Positions 9,347-18,286 of a stretch of DNA of 64,000 nucleotides are shown here, in pieces. The stretch spans positions 30,432-94,431 of the forward strand of contig NZ_VTUZ01000039.1 in assembly GCF_008369935.1 (NCBI RefSeq). The letters are read 5' to 3'. The position numbers and the translations under genes were made by a program. The first letter of the stretch is position 1. Each line of letters begins with the position of its first letter. The notes beneath the pieces were generated by a model. That model was not told where the DNA came from and searched no databases. It worked only from the letters and a program-made list of their open reading frames with translations. This DNA comes from Paraburkholderia panacisoli (GTDB lineage: Bacteria; Pseudomonadota; Gammaproteobacteria; Burkholderiales; Burkholderiaceae).

Positions 9347-11005
9347 ATGGAGTTCTTTACACCGACCAAGGCGTTTGGCTACGGCGTTGCCGTTCCACTC
9401 CTCGTGGTCGGCGCTTTTCGCATCTTTGCCGAGCCTGCGACGGTCGTTCAACCCATTCAGGTGTCGGAGTCGTTCAGGAAGAACGGCTTCACGGAACAGA
9501 CACTCCAGCGCATGCTGGTCGATACGCTGAGCGAACTGCGCACCACGGCAAAAGGCGTCACGCCAGAAACCGCAGACGGCGAACAGGTCCTGTCCGAACT
9601 GGATTTTCCAGACTTCTCGGTGCCGGACACCGGGCTTTCCGTGCGTTCGCTGATCGGGTACGCGCGAATGGTGTTGAAGCTCGACTCGTCGCTATTTGGA
9701 AGTGTGACCGGCTCGTCGGCGGGATTCTCCGTCGAACTCACGCTTCGGGATTCGCAAGGAGAGGCGGTGGTGATTCATCGCACGGCTGCGAACAAAACGC
9801 CGTCCGGGCGAAGGACCAGCGAGACGTCCGCACATGGTCCGACTGATACTCAAGCGCTCGAGCAAACGCTCCGGGATGCGGCGATGGAGATACTCAAGCA
9901 CCAGAGCGCTTTGCTCTATGCCGATAACCTTCTGCAAAACCAGCAACGCGAATGTTTTTCTGAAAAGGCGAAATGCGACTTTCACGAAGCGCGAGAGAAA
10001 TACGGCCAGATTGCCGCTGGCGGGGGAGAGGAGTCGCACGAATCGAAGCGCAACACGAGTTGGACGAAGCGGATGTTGTCCACGCTCCACCTTTCGACTG
10101 ACAACCCGAAAACGCCGGGTACGAAGAGCAACGCTCCCTGGGCGGAACTCATGTTGTCCAAGCTCGATGAATTGGACGGGAACTACGAAGGTGCGATCAG
10201 GCATGCGAGCAAGATCGACCAGCAGAGCAAACGGGACAAATCGTGGGAGAAGGCAGTGTCATGGGCTTATTACAACTGGGGCGTGGCACTCAACGATCTA
10301 GGCTGTTATCAGGCCGGTGTCGACGTGCTGAAGGCGTCAGTTACCAGGAACCCATCTTATGCACCCGCGCACAATGCGCTCGCTCGTTCATACAACGCGC
10401 TCGCGGCTGCGAGCATCAATGCCGAACCGAAGACTGCTGCGCTGACCGATTTTCGCGCGCAGGCACGCGCAGAGGCTACGAAAGCAGTGGAACTCGATCC
10501 CGGTTATCAGGAGGCGTTCGTGAACCTGGGCGACGCCTTACGACCGCAGCGCGCGGCGTCGACCGGTCGAAACATGAAGGCGGCTGATGATGGCAACGAG
10601 AAAGAAGCCCGAGAAGCGTATGAGAAAGCGATTGCGTTGAACGTCGACACTGCCGGGCGGGCGCGTCAGCAACTCGCATCGATGCCGGGCGGTTATCCGG
10701 CGACTGTCGGTGAGCGAATTGCGAAGAAGCGGCCGGAATGCCGGCAGGACCTACCGCCTTCTCTCCTCGAAGCATCCGGTTGCAGCGACACGGAGATCCG
10801 TGCGGCGGCCACTCACGGAAGTGAAGCCGTCAGAATCGGACTCACTGGCAGCCACAAGGCGGCCGGTGTATGCACTAATCCGGCGCTGCTGCTTCCGCAA
10901 AGTGATTTCATCGCGAACCCCGTTGGCAAAAGCGGGCAAATCACCGAGGTACAGCGAGATGTCGAGGGCACGGGCCGCTTACACACGCGCCGGCAGCGAA
11001 GCTGA
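9347..11005 (+). CDS. Membrane-anchored TPR-repeat protein, function unknown
   Basis: A 552-residue protein. I chose the ATG at 9347 because CTGGAG lies six bases upstream; longer in-frame starts lack this. A single hydrophobic segment near the N-terminus (about residues 11-28, AFGYGVAVPLLVVGAFRIFA) should anchor it to the inner membrane with the rest in the periplasm. The middle is alpha-helical and polar. TPR-like helices occur from about residue 300 onward (AYYNWGVALNDLGCYQAGVDVLKASVTRNP, here in two overlapping halves, then a VELDPGYQEAFVNLGDAL unit). The C-terminus contains five cysteines and reads less like a conserved fold, so a late frameshift cannot be excluded. No enzyme domain is recognised and it appears to be a single-gene unit. 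Confidence 0.75.
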   Translation: MEFFTPTKAFGYGVAVPLLVVGAFRIFAEPATVVQPIQVSESFRKNGFTEQTLQRMLVDTLSELRTTAKGVTPETADGEQVLSELDFPDFSVPDTGLSVRSLIGYARMVLKLDSSLFGSVTGSSAGFSVELTLRDSQGEAVVIHRTAANKTPSGRRTSETSAHGPTDTQALEQTLRDAAMEILKHQSALLYADNLLQNQQRECFSEKAKCDFHEAREKYGQIAAGGGEESHESKRNTSWTKRMLSTLHLSTDNPKTPGTKSNAPWAELMLSKLDELDGNYEGAIRHASKIDQQSKRDKSWEKAVSWAYYNWGVALNDLGCYQAGVDVLKASVTRNPSYAPAHNALARSYNALAAASINAEPKTAALTDFRAQARAEATKAVELDPGYQEAFVNLGDALRPQRAASTGRNMKAADDGNEKEAREAYEKAIALNVDTAGRARQQLASMPGGYPATVGERIAKKRPECRQDLPPSLLEASGCSDTEIRAAATHGSEAVRIGLTGSHKAAGVCTNPALLLPQSDFIANPVGKSGQITEVQRDVEGTGRLHTRRQRS

Positions 11006-11265
11006 AGCCGGGCAACGGATCTCGGCAATGCAAATGATGGACAAGCGACGCGCAAAGTATCGATGCACGCCCATCGCCTGCCACCATTCTTCACGAGGAG
11101 ACCGTCGCCGCTTTGCGGGCTTGCCCAAATGAAAATCTGGAAACGTGAAAAACCGGGACTACACTGTCCACTGACACAGGGATACTGGCCGGCACGGTAG
11201 CGCGTCTTCGGAGCTAAAGTCCGCCAGGACCGGCCTTCACTTCATTTGCCTGCTCGACGAAAACC

Positions 11266-12924
11266 ATGCTGACAATCGACGACATCCGGGCAGTCCCGCT
11301 ATTCGCCACACTCGCCGACGACGAACTGGACCATCTCGCGCACACCTCCGCCGACCTCCATCTATGCGCAGGCGAGTTCGCAGTTCATGAAGGCGGCGAG
11401 CGCGCGCTGTACGCCGTGCTCGCCGGCAAGATGGAAGTCATCAAGACGTTCGACGGCATCGAGCGCACGCTCGGCTGGCGTCTGCCCGGGACCATTTTCG
11501 GCGAAGTGCCGCTCGCGCTGAGTTCGCCGTTTCCCGGCGCGTATCGAGCTGCGGAGCCCTCGCGTGTGATGCGTGTCGACGCTCAGCGTTACTACGCGCT
11601 GGCTGCCGCGTCGCCGGACGTGGCGGTCAAGATGGGGGCACTGGCGCGTGAGCGCATCGGCGGCCTGCAAGGTTTGTCGGCCGAGCCGCCCAAGCTGCGC
11701 GTCACGATGGTCGGCAATCGCTGGGACAACGCGTGTACCGCGCTGCGCCAGTTTCTGGCCCGCAACCAGATCAGCTACGACTGGATGACGCCGGATGCGC
11801 CCGAACTGCCCGCGCGCTGGCCGGGAACCTGTCCGGCCGACGAGCAATGTCCCGCGGTGCGGCTGTTCGACGGCACCGTGCTGAACCGGCCAGAGACGCG
11901 TGAGCTGGCCGAATTGCTCGGCTTGCAGACGCAGCCCCACCTCGCCGAATACGACACGATGATCATCGGCGGCGGCCCGGCTGGTCTCGCGGCAGCGGTG
12001 TACGGAGCGTCCGAAGGATTGCGTACGATCGTGCTCGAGCGCGAAGCGCCAGGCGGCCAGGCCGGCACCTCGTCGCGCATCGAGAACTATTTGGGCTTTC
12101 CCAACGGCGTGTCCGGCGACGAACTCGCGAGCCGTGCATTGCAGCAGGCAAGGCGGCTCGGCGCCGAGATACTGGTCACGCGCTCGGTCGCGCGAATCGC
12201 GGTTGAAGATCGTCAGGTTCACCTCGACGGCGGTGACGTGATCCGCGCGAAAACGATCATTCTCGCGACGGGCGTGACGTGGCGGCGCTTGCTGATAGAC
12301 GGCTTCGACCGGTTTATCGGCAAGGGCATCTACTACGGCGCGTCACGCAGCGAAGCGAGCGCGACGCATGGGCTCGATGTTTATCTGATCGGCGGCGGCA
12401 ATTCGGCCGGCCAGGCCGCTTTGTATTTTGCCAATCACGCGCGCATGGTCACGCTGATTCTGCGCGGCGATTCGCTGGAGAAGAGCATGTCGCGCTATCT
12501 GGTCGAGCAGCTTCGCGGCAAGTCCAACGTGGCGGTGCAACTGCGAGCGGAAGTCGTCGGCGCATTTGGCGAAACACATCTGGCCGCGATCGATGTACGC
12601 GATGCGTCGAGCGGGGCAGTGCGCCGGCATGACTGCGGCGGATTGTTCGTGTTCATCGGCGCCGATGCCGAGACCGGCTGGTTGCCCGCGGAGATCGCAC
12701 GCGATGCACGCGGCTACGTGCTCACCGGCGACGACGTCGTGAAGGCGGGGCGCTGGTCGTACAGCCGCGATCCGTACCTGCTCGAATCGAGCGTGCCCGG
12801 CGTGTTTGCCTGTGGCGATGTGCGATTGAGCCCGGTGAAACGTGTCGCGTCGGCGGTGGGTGAGGGGAGCATGGCGATCGCGTTCGCGCATAAGTATCTA
12901 CAGCAGGATGCGCGGTCAGGCTGA
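11266..12924 (+). CDS. cNMP-binding-domain / thioredoxin-reductase-like FAD oxidoreductase
   Basis: A 552-residue fusion. Residues about 5-125 look like a cyclic-nucleotide-binding beta-roll (VPLFATLADDELDHLA, then GTIFGEVPLAL). About 145-215 resembles a degenerate thioredoxin-like segment. From about 228 it is a class II pyridine-nucleotide disulfide oxidoreductase fold with the FAD motif IIGGGPAGLAAAVY, the GGQAGTSSRIENYLGFP signature, a second nucleotide motif LIGGGNSAGQAA and the C-terminal VFACGDVR FAD motif. At the position of the usual redox CxxC of thioredoxin reductases the sequence reads GIYYGASRSEA (about 353-364), with no cysteine. It therefore probably reduces something other than thioredoxin, or acts by direct flavin chemistry. 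It has no obvious operon partner. Confidence 0.88.
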   Translation: MLTIDDIRAVPLFATLADDELDHLAHTSADLHLCAGEFAVHEGGERALYAVLAGKMEVIKTFDGIERTLGWRLPGTIFGEVPLALSSPFPGAYRAAEPSRVMRVDAQRYYALAAASPDVAVKMGALARERIGGLQGLSAEPPKLRVTMVGNRWDNACTALRQFLARNQISYDWMTPDAPELPARWPGTCPADEQCPAVRLFDGTVLNRPETRELAELLGLQTQPHLAEYDTMIIGGGPAGLAAAVYGASEGLRTIVLEREAPGGQAGTSSRIENYLGFPNGVSGDELASRALQQARRLGAEILVTRSVARIAVEDRQVHLDGGDVIRAKTIILATGVTWRRLLIDGFDRFIGKGIYYGASRSEASATHGLDVYLIGGGNSAGQAALYFANHARMVTLILRGDSLEKSMSRYLVEQLRGKSNVAVQLRAEVVGAFGETHLAAIDVRDASSGAVRRHDCGGLFVFIGADAETGWLPAEIARDARGYVLTGDDVVKAGRWSYSRDPYLLESSVPGVFACGDVRLSPVKRVASAVGEGSMAIAFAHKYLQQDARSG

Positions 12925-13054
12925 ACGGAACACGGCTTACGCAATTCCGCGGTTCTTGACCGGGGAGCCGCGCAAGCCGACTTTGTCCGATGAGGTGGTA
13001 TTCGGGCGTGTTACCCGAGTGACGACGAGAATTCGCTCACGTCGCGTGGGACTG

Positions 13055-13903
13055 TCAATCTTCGTTGCCGGCGCCAGGCGCGAAGCCGAACAGCTTGCGC
13101 GGGGTCGTCCACATCACGCGCCGACGCGCGCCGGCGTCGGGAATGAGACGCTGAACGAGCGTCAGCAGCGGTGCGTAGTCCATCCGCTGCGGCGCGCGCA
13201 GGAACGGCCAGTCCGAGCCCCAGACACACTGGTCCGGTCCGAACACGCGAAGAAGCTCTCGTGCGAACACTTGCGCGTCTTCGTATGGATAGGCGAGCTG
13301 CGAAAATTTCTGCAGCCCCGAAATCTTGACGGCGGTACGGCCGTTGTCGGCAAGACGCAGCAGCGCCTGGAAGCCTGGCTGATCGACGCCTGCCGCGAGT
13401 TCGGGGCGGCCGCAGTGGTCGATGAGAAGCCGCGTGCGGGTCCGGTCAATCAGCGGCTGCAACGCGACCAGCTGATCCCCCACGGTCTGGATCTGGGCGA
13501 ACATGTCGAGGTCGGCCAGCGTGTCGAAGAGGGCGTCAGCGCTCTTCATCGAGTCGACACCGTCCATCGCCGGATTGAACGCGGCGCCCACCACGCCCGC
13601 GCTTTTCATCTCGACGAGTTCCGCACGGCTCACGTCGTGCTCGACCACCGCAATGCCTTTGAAGCGACCACCGCCTCGCGCGATTGCATCGAGCATGCAG
13701 CGGTTGTCGGTACGGTAGCCGCTCGTCGGTCCGACCAGCAGCGCATGCTGAACACCGCACGCGTCCATCAGATGAGAGAACTGCGCAGCGGTGCCGATCT
13801 CTTGCAGCGCGGGCCGGTAAGCGGTGTCGTCCCGATACGCAAAGCGCGCGGGGTCGAACACATGGTTGTGACAGTCGATCTTCTGTTCGTCGAAAATATT
13901 CAT
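13055..13903 (-). CDS. Amidohydrolase-family (COG3618-type) lactone hydrolase
   Basis: A 282-residue TIM-barrel metal-dependent hydrolase of the amidohydrolase-2 family. The metal-binding HxH is seen in IDCHNHVFD (residues about 9-17), a central conserved LLIDHCGRPE and the terminal aspartate motif VWGSDWPF near residue 227. Relatives hydrolyse sugar-acid lactones, 2-pyrone-4,6-dicarboxylate and similar compounds. The start overlaps the stop of the upstream isomerase by four bases, so it is the last gene of a four-gene operon. The exact substrate cannot be read from sequence; a lactone produced by the SDR of the same operon is a reasonable guess. Confidence 0.85.
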   Translation of the reverse strand: MNIFDEQKIDCHNHVFDPARFAYRDDTAYRPALQEIGTAAQFSHLMDACGVQHALLVGPTSGYRTDNRCMLDAIARGGGRFKGIAVVEHDVSRAELVEMKSAGVVGAAFNPAMDGVDSMKSADALFDTLADLDMFAQIQTVGDQLVALQPLIDRTRTRLLIDHCGRPELAAGVDQPGFQALLRLADNGRTAVKISGLQKFSQLAYPYEDAQVFARELLRVFGPDQCVWGSDWPFLRAPQRMDYAPLLTLVQRLIPDAGARRRVMWTTPRKLFGFAPGAGNED

Positions 13904-14748
13904 TGACGGGATGCTCCGAGTGATTCTTCACGGCGCCGCGCAACGTCGAGAAGTGCGCGCGTGCTCTGGTAGGCGAGTTCGAGCCGATCCTTGGCGGGCA
14001 GCGACGGCAGCGGCATCTCCACGCCGAGCGTCGTACCGGCGGGCAGCGCGGCCAGCAATCCGGTGAGCGGCAACACGCCGCTGCCCGGCGGCAAGCGGCC
14101 TGTGCGCGCTTCGAGGATTGTCGCATCATCGCCGACCGGCTCGTCTTGCGACGCGTCGCAAAGCTGCACGGCGCGCAGCATCCCGTCAGGCAACCCGCGA
14201 AGGTCGTCGGGGCAGCCGCCCGAGCGGGCGAGATGCAGCGCGTCGACGAGAATCGCGAGATTCGCGCTGCCGGCTCGCTCGACCGCCGCGCGCGCCTGTT
14301 TCAGCGTGCCGACATGACGCCAGCGCATGAATTCCAGATCGACACGCAAGCCATATTGGCCCGCCAGCTCGCACAACGCAGCAAGGTTTGCGGCGAGACG
14401 CGCGGCATCGGGGTCGTCGCCCGAGACTGTCACGCATTGGGCGCCGAGATCGGCCGCCGCGTCGAACATCGCCGCGTACGACGCGACATCGATATCGGGC
14501 AGCAACGGAATGAACTCCACGTCGTGCACCGTCATCCCCTCGTCAGCGAGCCGCCGCCGCAGCGCGAGATGCGCGTCGCTACCCGTGCGCGACGGATACG
14601 CGATCGCACCCGCGGCGGTGGGGTTCATCCGCAGTCCCACCGCGCCGAATCCGGCGCGCGCCGCTTGCCGTACCCACTCCTGCGGCGCCAGTTCCAGCGC
14701 GGTCAGATGCGCGACCGCGAGTTTCGGCGTGATCGTTGGCGCGTTCAA
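13900..14748 (-). CDS. Sugar phosphate isomerase/epimerase-like TIM-barrel protein
   Basis: Xylose-isomerase-like (AP endonuclease 2 superfamily) TIM barrel, 282 residues from a TTG start at 14748 that overlaps the SDR stop. Typical strands and metal ligands are visible: VEFIPLLPD, CVTVSGDDP, VDLEFMRWRHVGTLKQA, ILVDALHLARSG, VQLCDASQDE and LGVEMPLPS. The Glu in LEF, Asp in VDALH, and later Asp/Glu residues fit the metal site of this superfamily. Members isomerise or epimerise keto-sugars or act on inositol/quinate-type intermediates. It is the third gene of the operon and is probably translated by coupling on both sides. A longer upstream open frame is an antisense-type extension through the SDR and was not used. 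Confidence 0.85.
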   Translation of the reverse strand: MNAPTITPKLAVAHLTALELAPQEWVRQAARAGFGAVGLRMNPTAAGAIAYPSRTGSDAHLALRRRLADEGMTVHDVEFIPLLPDIDVASYAAMFDAAADLGAQCVTVSGDDPDAARLAANLAALCELAGQYGLRVDLEFMRWRHVGTLKQARAAVERAGSANLAILVDALHLARSGGCPDDLRGLPDGMLRAVQLCDASQDEPVGDDATILEARTGRLPPGSGVLPLTGLLAALPAGTTLGVEMPLPSLPAKDRLELAYQSTRALLDVARRREESLGASRQ

Positions 14749-15485
14749 TAGGTAGCCCTCCCGCCGGTCAGATCGAACGTGAAGCCGGTCGTGAAACTGC
14801 ATTCGGGACTGGCGATCCAGCTGACCATCGCGCCGACCTCGTCGATCTGAAGGAAGCGTCCCATCGGAATCTTTGCCTTGCTCGCCTCGATGTGCGTGTC
14901 CGACATCTCGCTGAACAGTTCGGTTTCGACCATCGCCGGCGCGACGCAATTGATCAGCACGTTGTCTTTGGCGAGTTCCTTCGCCGCGGATTTGGTGAAC
15001 GCAATCACGCCAGCTTTCGCCGCCGAATAGCCCGAGATGAACTGCACCCCTTCCTTGCCCGCGATCGACGCCACATTGACGATCCGGCCGCCGCCGCGCG
15101 CGCGCATGTGCGGGATGGCGACGCGGCAGCAGTAGAACACGCTGTTCAGATCCACCGCGATCACGCGTTGCCACGCCTCCACCGGATACTCCCAGCACGG
15201 TGCCACCGGTCCGTTGATCCCCGCGTTGTTGACGAGAATATCCACCTGGCGCAATGCGTCGAGCGTGGCCGCGAAGGCCTGTTCGACGGATTCGGCGGAC
15301 GCCACGTCCACTTGCTGGAGGTGGTCCGGTGTGAAGCCCAGCCGTTGCGCATTGCAGTCGGCGACATTGAGGTCCCACACGGCCACGCGTGCGCCATCGG
15401 CTTTCAGCTTTTGAGCGATGCCCAGACCGATGCCGCGCGCCGCGCCGGTGACGATGGCGACTTTACCGTCGAGAGAGCGAGTCAT
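14745..15485 (-). CDS. SDR-family NAD(P)-dependent dehydrogenase
   Basis: Classical short-chain dehydrogenase, 246 residues. The cofactor motif TGAARGIG is near residue 14, NNAG near residue 85, and the catalytic Ser and YxxxK are in NVASIAGKEG and GYSAAKAG. The Asp in VWDLN at the end of the second strand favours NAD over NADP. It probably oxidises a hydroxyl or sugar substrate taken up by the MFS protein encoded 20 bases upstream in the same operon. Members of this type include fucose/arabinose-type and 2-keto-gluconate-type dehydrogenases. The specific substrate is not deducible. Confidence 0.9.
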   Translation of the reverse strand: MTRSLDGKVAIVTGAARGIGLGIAQKLKADGARVAVWDLNVADCNAQRLGFTPDHLQQVDVASAESVEQAFAATLDALRQVDILVNNAGINGPVAPCWEYPVEAWQRVIAVDLNSVFYCCRVAIPHMRARGGGRIVNVASIAGKEGVQFISGYSAAKAGVIAFTKSAAKELAKDNVLINCVAPAMVETELFSEMSDTHIEASKAKIPMGRFLQIDEVGAMVSWIASPECSFTTGFTFDLTGGRATY

Positions 15486-15504
15486 TGTTCGATGCTTCCT
15501 TACG

Positions 15505-16836
15505 TTAAGAAATGGTGTTGCGTAGTTCGATGCGTTTGATGTCGCCGACTACGAAGATGTATGAGAGCGCGCCAGCCAGCGTGACGGCCGAAATGAAGGC
15601 CAGCGCGTACACGAACGAACCCGTGGCGTTGACGATCAGGCCGATCACCAGCGGCGTGACGATCCCCGCGGCATTGGCGAACAGATTGAACACACCGCCG
15701 CTGAGTCCCAGCAAACCTTTCGGCGCGATGTCCGAGACGATCATCCACGCGAGCGCCGACATGCCCTGCGCGAAGTAGGCGACACAGAGAATCGCGATCA
15801 CGGCCGCGGTGGACTCGACATAGTTCGCGAGCACGATGCTCGACGCCGCGAGCAGCCCGACGATGACGGGCAGCTTGCGCGACCAGTTCAGCGAGATGCC
15901 CCGGCGCAGCATCGCGTCGGAGATCCAGCCGCCGGCAAGCGTGCCGACCGACGCGGCAATGAACGGCAGCACCGCGACCAGCCCGACTTTCAGCCAGGGC
16001 ATATGGCGCTCCGCCACGAGGTAGGTGGGGAACCACGTAAGAAAGAACACATTGGTGGAGTTGCACGCGAACTGGCCGAGACAGATGCCCAGCATGCTGC
16101 GCCGCTTGAGTAGCGCGCCGAGGTCCGACCAGCGAAAGCGCGTCGCCTGCTGGCTGCCGTCCACGACGCCGCCGCCATCCGCGATGTAATCGAGTTCGGC
16201 CGCGTTCGCGTGCTTCGACTGATGCGGCTCGTGAAAGCGCGCGAGCCACACCCACGCGAACACGACCCCGACGGTCCCGACTATGCCGAACAGCGCGCGC
16301 CATCCATATTCCTGCTGCAGCCAGAACAGCAATGGACTCAGGAAAGCCAGCCCGACGTATTCCGCAAAGGTGTACACGCCCGTCGCGCGGGCGCGCTCGC
16401 TCTGCGGAAACCATACGGCGACCACGCGGCTGTTGGTGGGAAAGCACGGCGCTTCCGCGATGCCGATCAGCAAACGCATGATGAGCAGCGAGACGAAGCC
16501 GGCCGCGAGCCCTTGCAATCCCGTGAACAACGACCAGAACGTCAGCGCGAAGAAATACGTCCAGCGGGTGCCGACACGGTCCAGCATCACGCCGCCGGGA
16601 ATCTGCGCCGCCGTGTACGTCCACGAAAACGCGGAAAAGATCACGCCCATCAACGCCGGATTCAGGCCGAGTTCGTGGCTCATGCTCGGCGCGGCAATGC
16701 CGGCGACGCTGCGATCCAGATAATTGATCATCGTGCCGACCGCCAGCAGCGCGAGGATGCCGAAGCGGGTGCGCGTTCGCCGTGCGCTGATGCCGGCGTC
16801 GATTGCAGCGACGCCTGACTGGGTTGCCTGATTCAT
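15505..16836 (-). CDS. MFS transporter, ACS (anion:cation symporter)-type
   Basis: A 443-residue, 12-TM major facilitator protein. I chose the ATG at 16836 because AAAGGAGA lies directly upstream; an in-frame start 24 codons earlier lacks this. ACS hallmarks include INYLDRSVAGIAAPSM in TM1, the loop motif GGVMLDRVGTRW and RLLIGIAEAPCFPTNSRVVAVWFP. Relatives carry hexarates, hexonates, phthalate-like or other organic anions with protons. It is the first gene of the operon that continues with the SDR, isomerase and amidohydrolase and lies divergent to a LysR regulator, so it is likely the uptake step for that pathway's substrate. Confidence 0.9.
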   Translation of the reverse strand: MNQATQSGVAAIDAGISARRTRTRFGILALLAVGTMINYLDRSVAGIAAPSMSHELGLNPALMGVIFSAFSWTYTAAQIPGGVMLDRVGTRWTYFFALTFWSLFTGLQGLAAGFVSLLIMRLLIGIAEAPCFPTNSRVVAVWFPQSERARATGVYTFAEYVGLAFLSPLLFWLQQEYGWRALFGIVGTVGVVFAWVWLARFHEPHQSKHANAAELDYIADGGGVVDGSQQATRFRWSDLGALLKRRSMLGICLGQFACNSTNVFFLTWFPTYLVAERHMPWLKVGLVAVLPFIAASVGTLAGGWISDAMLRRGISLNWSRKLPVIVGLLAASSIVLANYVESTAAVIAILCVAYFAQGMSALAWMIVSDIAPKGLLGLSGGVFNLFANAAGIVTPLVIGLIVNATGSFVYALAFISAVTLAGALSYIFVVGDIKRIELRNTIS

Positions 16837-17007
16837 CGTGTCTCCTTTGTTTTGCTTGTCGGCGGACTTCGCGACTCGCCGGTTTGCCCATGTCGAGGCG
16901 CGCTTCACGCCGGGCGAGGCGGCGCCCGGCGGGCAGTTCGGGAAGGGCTGTCTCCCTGTGAGCAGATACTAGATAGATGTCGTCCGGCTGTCGTATGCCG
17001 AGTTTCG

Positions 17008-17029
17008 GTTACCCTATAACTTTTAGTTA
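17008..17029. promoter_or_regulatory. Candidate LysR operator between divergent genes
   Basis: Three alternating half-sites spaced by five bases, GTTA-N5-TAAC-N5-GTTA, lie 30 bases before the LysR start. The second pair (17017-17029) fits the T-N11-A architecture typical of LysR-type binding sites. The region separates the divergent LysR gene and MFS operon, where such regulators normally bind. This is a pattern call only. Confidence 0.5.
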
Positions 17030-17059
17030 ATACCGACGGTTACGGGTTCTGGAGGCCGC

Positions 17060-17974
17060 ATGCGGTTCAAGCTCAGGCAGATGGAGGTGTTTCGGGCGGT
17101 CATGCTGACCGGCTCGATCAATGCGGCGTCGAAGATGCTTTATGTGTCGCAACCGGCGGTCAGCAAGCTCGTCTCTCACACCGAGACCACGTTGGGGCTG
17201 CGTCTGTTCGAACGCACCAAGGGCAGGCTCGTGCCGACGGCGGAGGCGCAGGCGCTTTTCAGGGAAGTCGAGCAGGTGTATCAGGCGGCGTTGCGCGTCG
17301 ATGAGTTTGCGCGGGCGTTGTCGCTCGGGCCCGCGAGCCTGCTGCGGGTGTCCTGCAGTCCGTCATTGGCGATGTCGATCGTGGCGCCCGCGATCGTCGA
17401 ATTGAAGCGGCAATTGCCGGGCCTCAGCGTGGACTGGCACACCACGTTAATGGCCGAAATGCCGCTCGAAGTGCTGAGCAAGGCCGTCGATGTCGCGGTG
17501 TCCTCCACGCCAATGGAGCATGAACATCTCGACGTGGTGCCGTTCATGCGCGGCCGGATGGTCTGCGCGGTGCCGCCGGGCCATCGTCTGGCCGACCAGC
17601 AGCGCATTGCACTAGCGGACCTGGTGGATGAACCCATGATCCTCTTCAGGCGCGACATTCCGTTCGGCACGATGATCGCGCAAGCGTGCCAGCAAGCGAA
17701 TGTAGAACTGCAGTCAATCGTGGATGTCACGCGTGCCGATCAGGCCATGGCGCTTGTGAAAGGCGGCCTCGGACTCGCGATCGTCGACGAATTCGCAGCG
17801 CACGGACAGGATTGTGTGATCCGACCGCTGATCGAAGAACTCGAACTGGTTTCGACCTTTGTCTATTCGAAGTTCTCTCCGCCTTCGCACAATACCGCAC
17901 TGCTGATGCAGGCGGTCTACCGGCAGGCGCAACGAATGAAACGGCATATCACCAGTGCATCATTACCGGCCTGA
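17060..17974 (+). CDS. LysR-family transcriptional regulator
   Basis: A 304-residue LTTR. The N-terminal winged HTH is seen in MEVFRAVMLTGSINAASKML and SQPAVSKLVSHTETTLGLRLFERTKGR (about residues 9-57), followed by a two-lobed periplasmic-binding-protein-like effector domain. The start has a strong GGAGG five bases upstream. It is divergent from the MFS/SDR/isomerase/amidohydrolase operon with a 223-base intergenic region, so it very likely regulates that operon in response to the pathway substrate or an intermediate. Its subfamily resembles regulators of hydroxylated-acid catabolism, but I cannot name the effector. Confidence 0.92.
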   Translation: MRFKLRQMEVFRAVMLTGSINAASKMLYVSQPAVSKLVSHTETTLGLRLFERTKGRLVPTAEAQALFREVEQVYQAALRVDEFARALSLGPASLLRVSCSPSLAMSIVAPAIVELKRQLPGLSVDWHTTLMAEMPLEVLSKAVDVAVSSTPMEHEHLDVVPFMRGRMVCAVPPGHRLADQQRIALADLVDEPMILFRRDIPFGTMIAQACQQANVELQSIVDVTRADQAMALVKGGLGLAIVDEFAAHGQDCVIRPLIEELELVSTFVYSKFSPPSHNTALLMQAVYRQAQRMKRHITSASLPA

Positions 17975-18286
17975 GCTTGCATCGTGCGCACGATGTTGCA
18001 ACGCAAGTTTGATTTAACAGTTTCGCGATTGACAGCGGTGCTAACCATCGAGCCAGATCCCAGGACTGCTAAAAAACTTCGCGTCACGCTGCGGATATAG
18101 GCTATAAAGTTTAAAAGTTGGGTATCAAGCGGCGAAAAGCCCGATGAGAAGATGGAATGCGAACTCGCTCTCATGGTAAATTGCCAGCGCCACTGCGCTG
18201 ACCGTGCGAGCTGTCCGTAGCGGGTGACCATACGTAGATATTTTGTTACGCCTTTCAATCGCAATCCGAATGACTGGAGAACAAGT

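Noticed and set aside
14749..15378. A long minus-strand frame extending the isomerase upstream through the SDR
   Set aside because: The extension overlaps the SDR in another frame and its residues are not family-like; the TTG at 14748 gives normal length and stop/start overlap.
17980..17995. Perfect palindrome CATCGTGCGCACGATG just after the LysR gene as a terminator
   Set aside because: No T-tract follows and the hairpin would need a loop cut from the stem; left as an unassigned palindrome.
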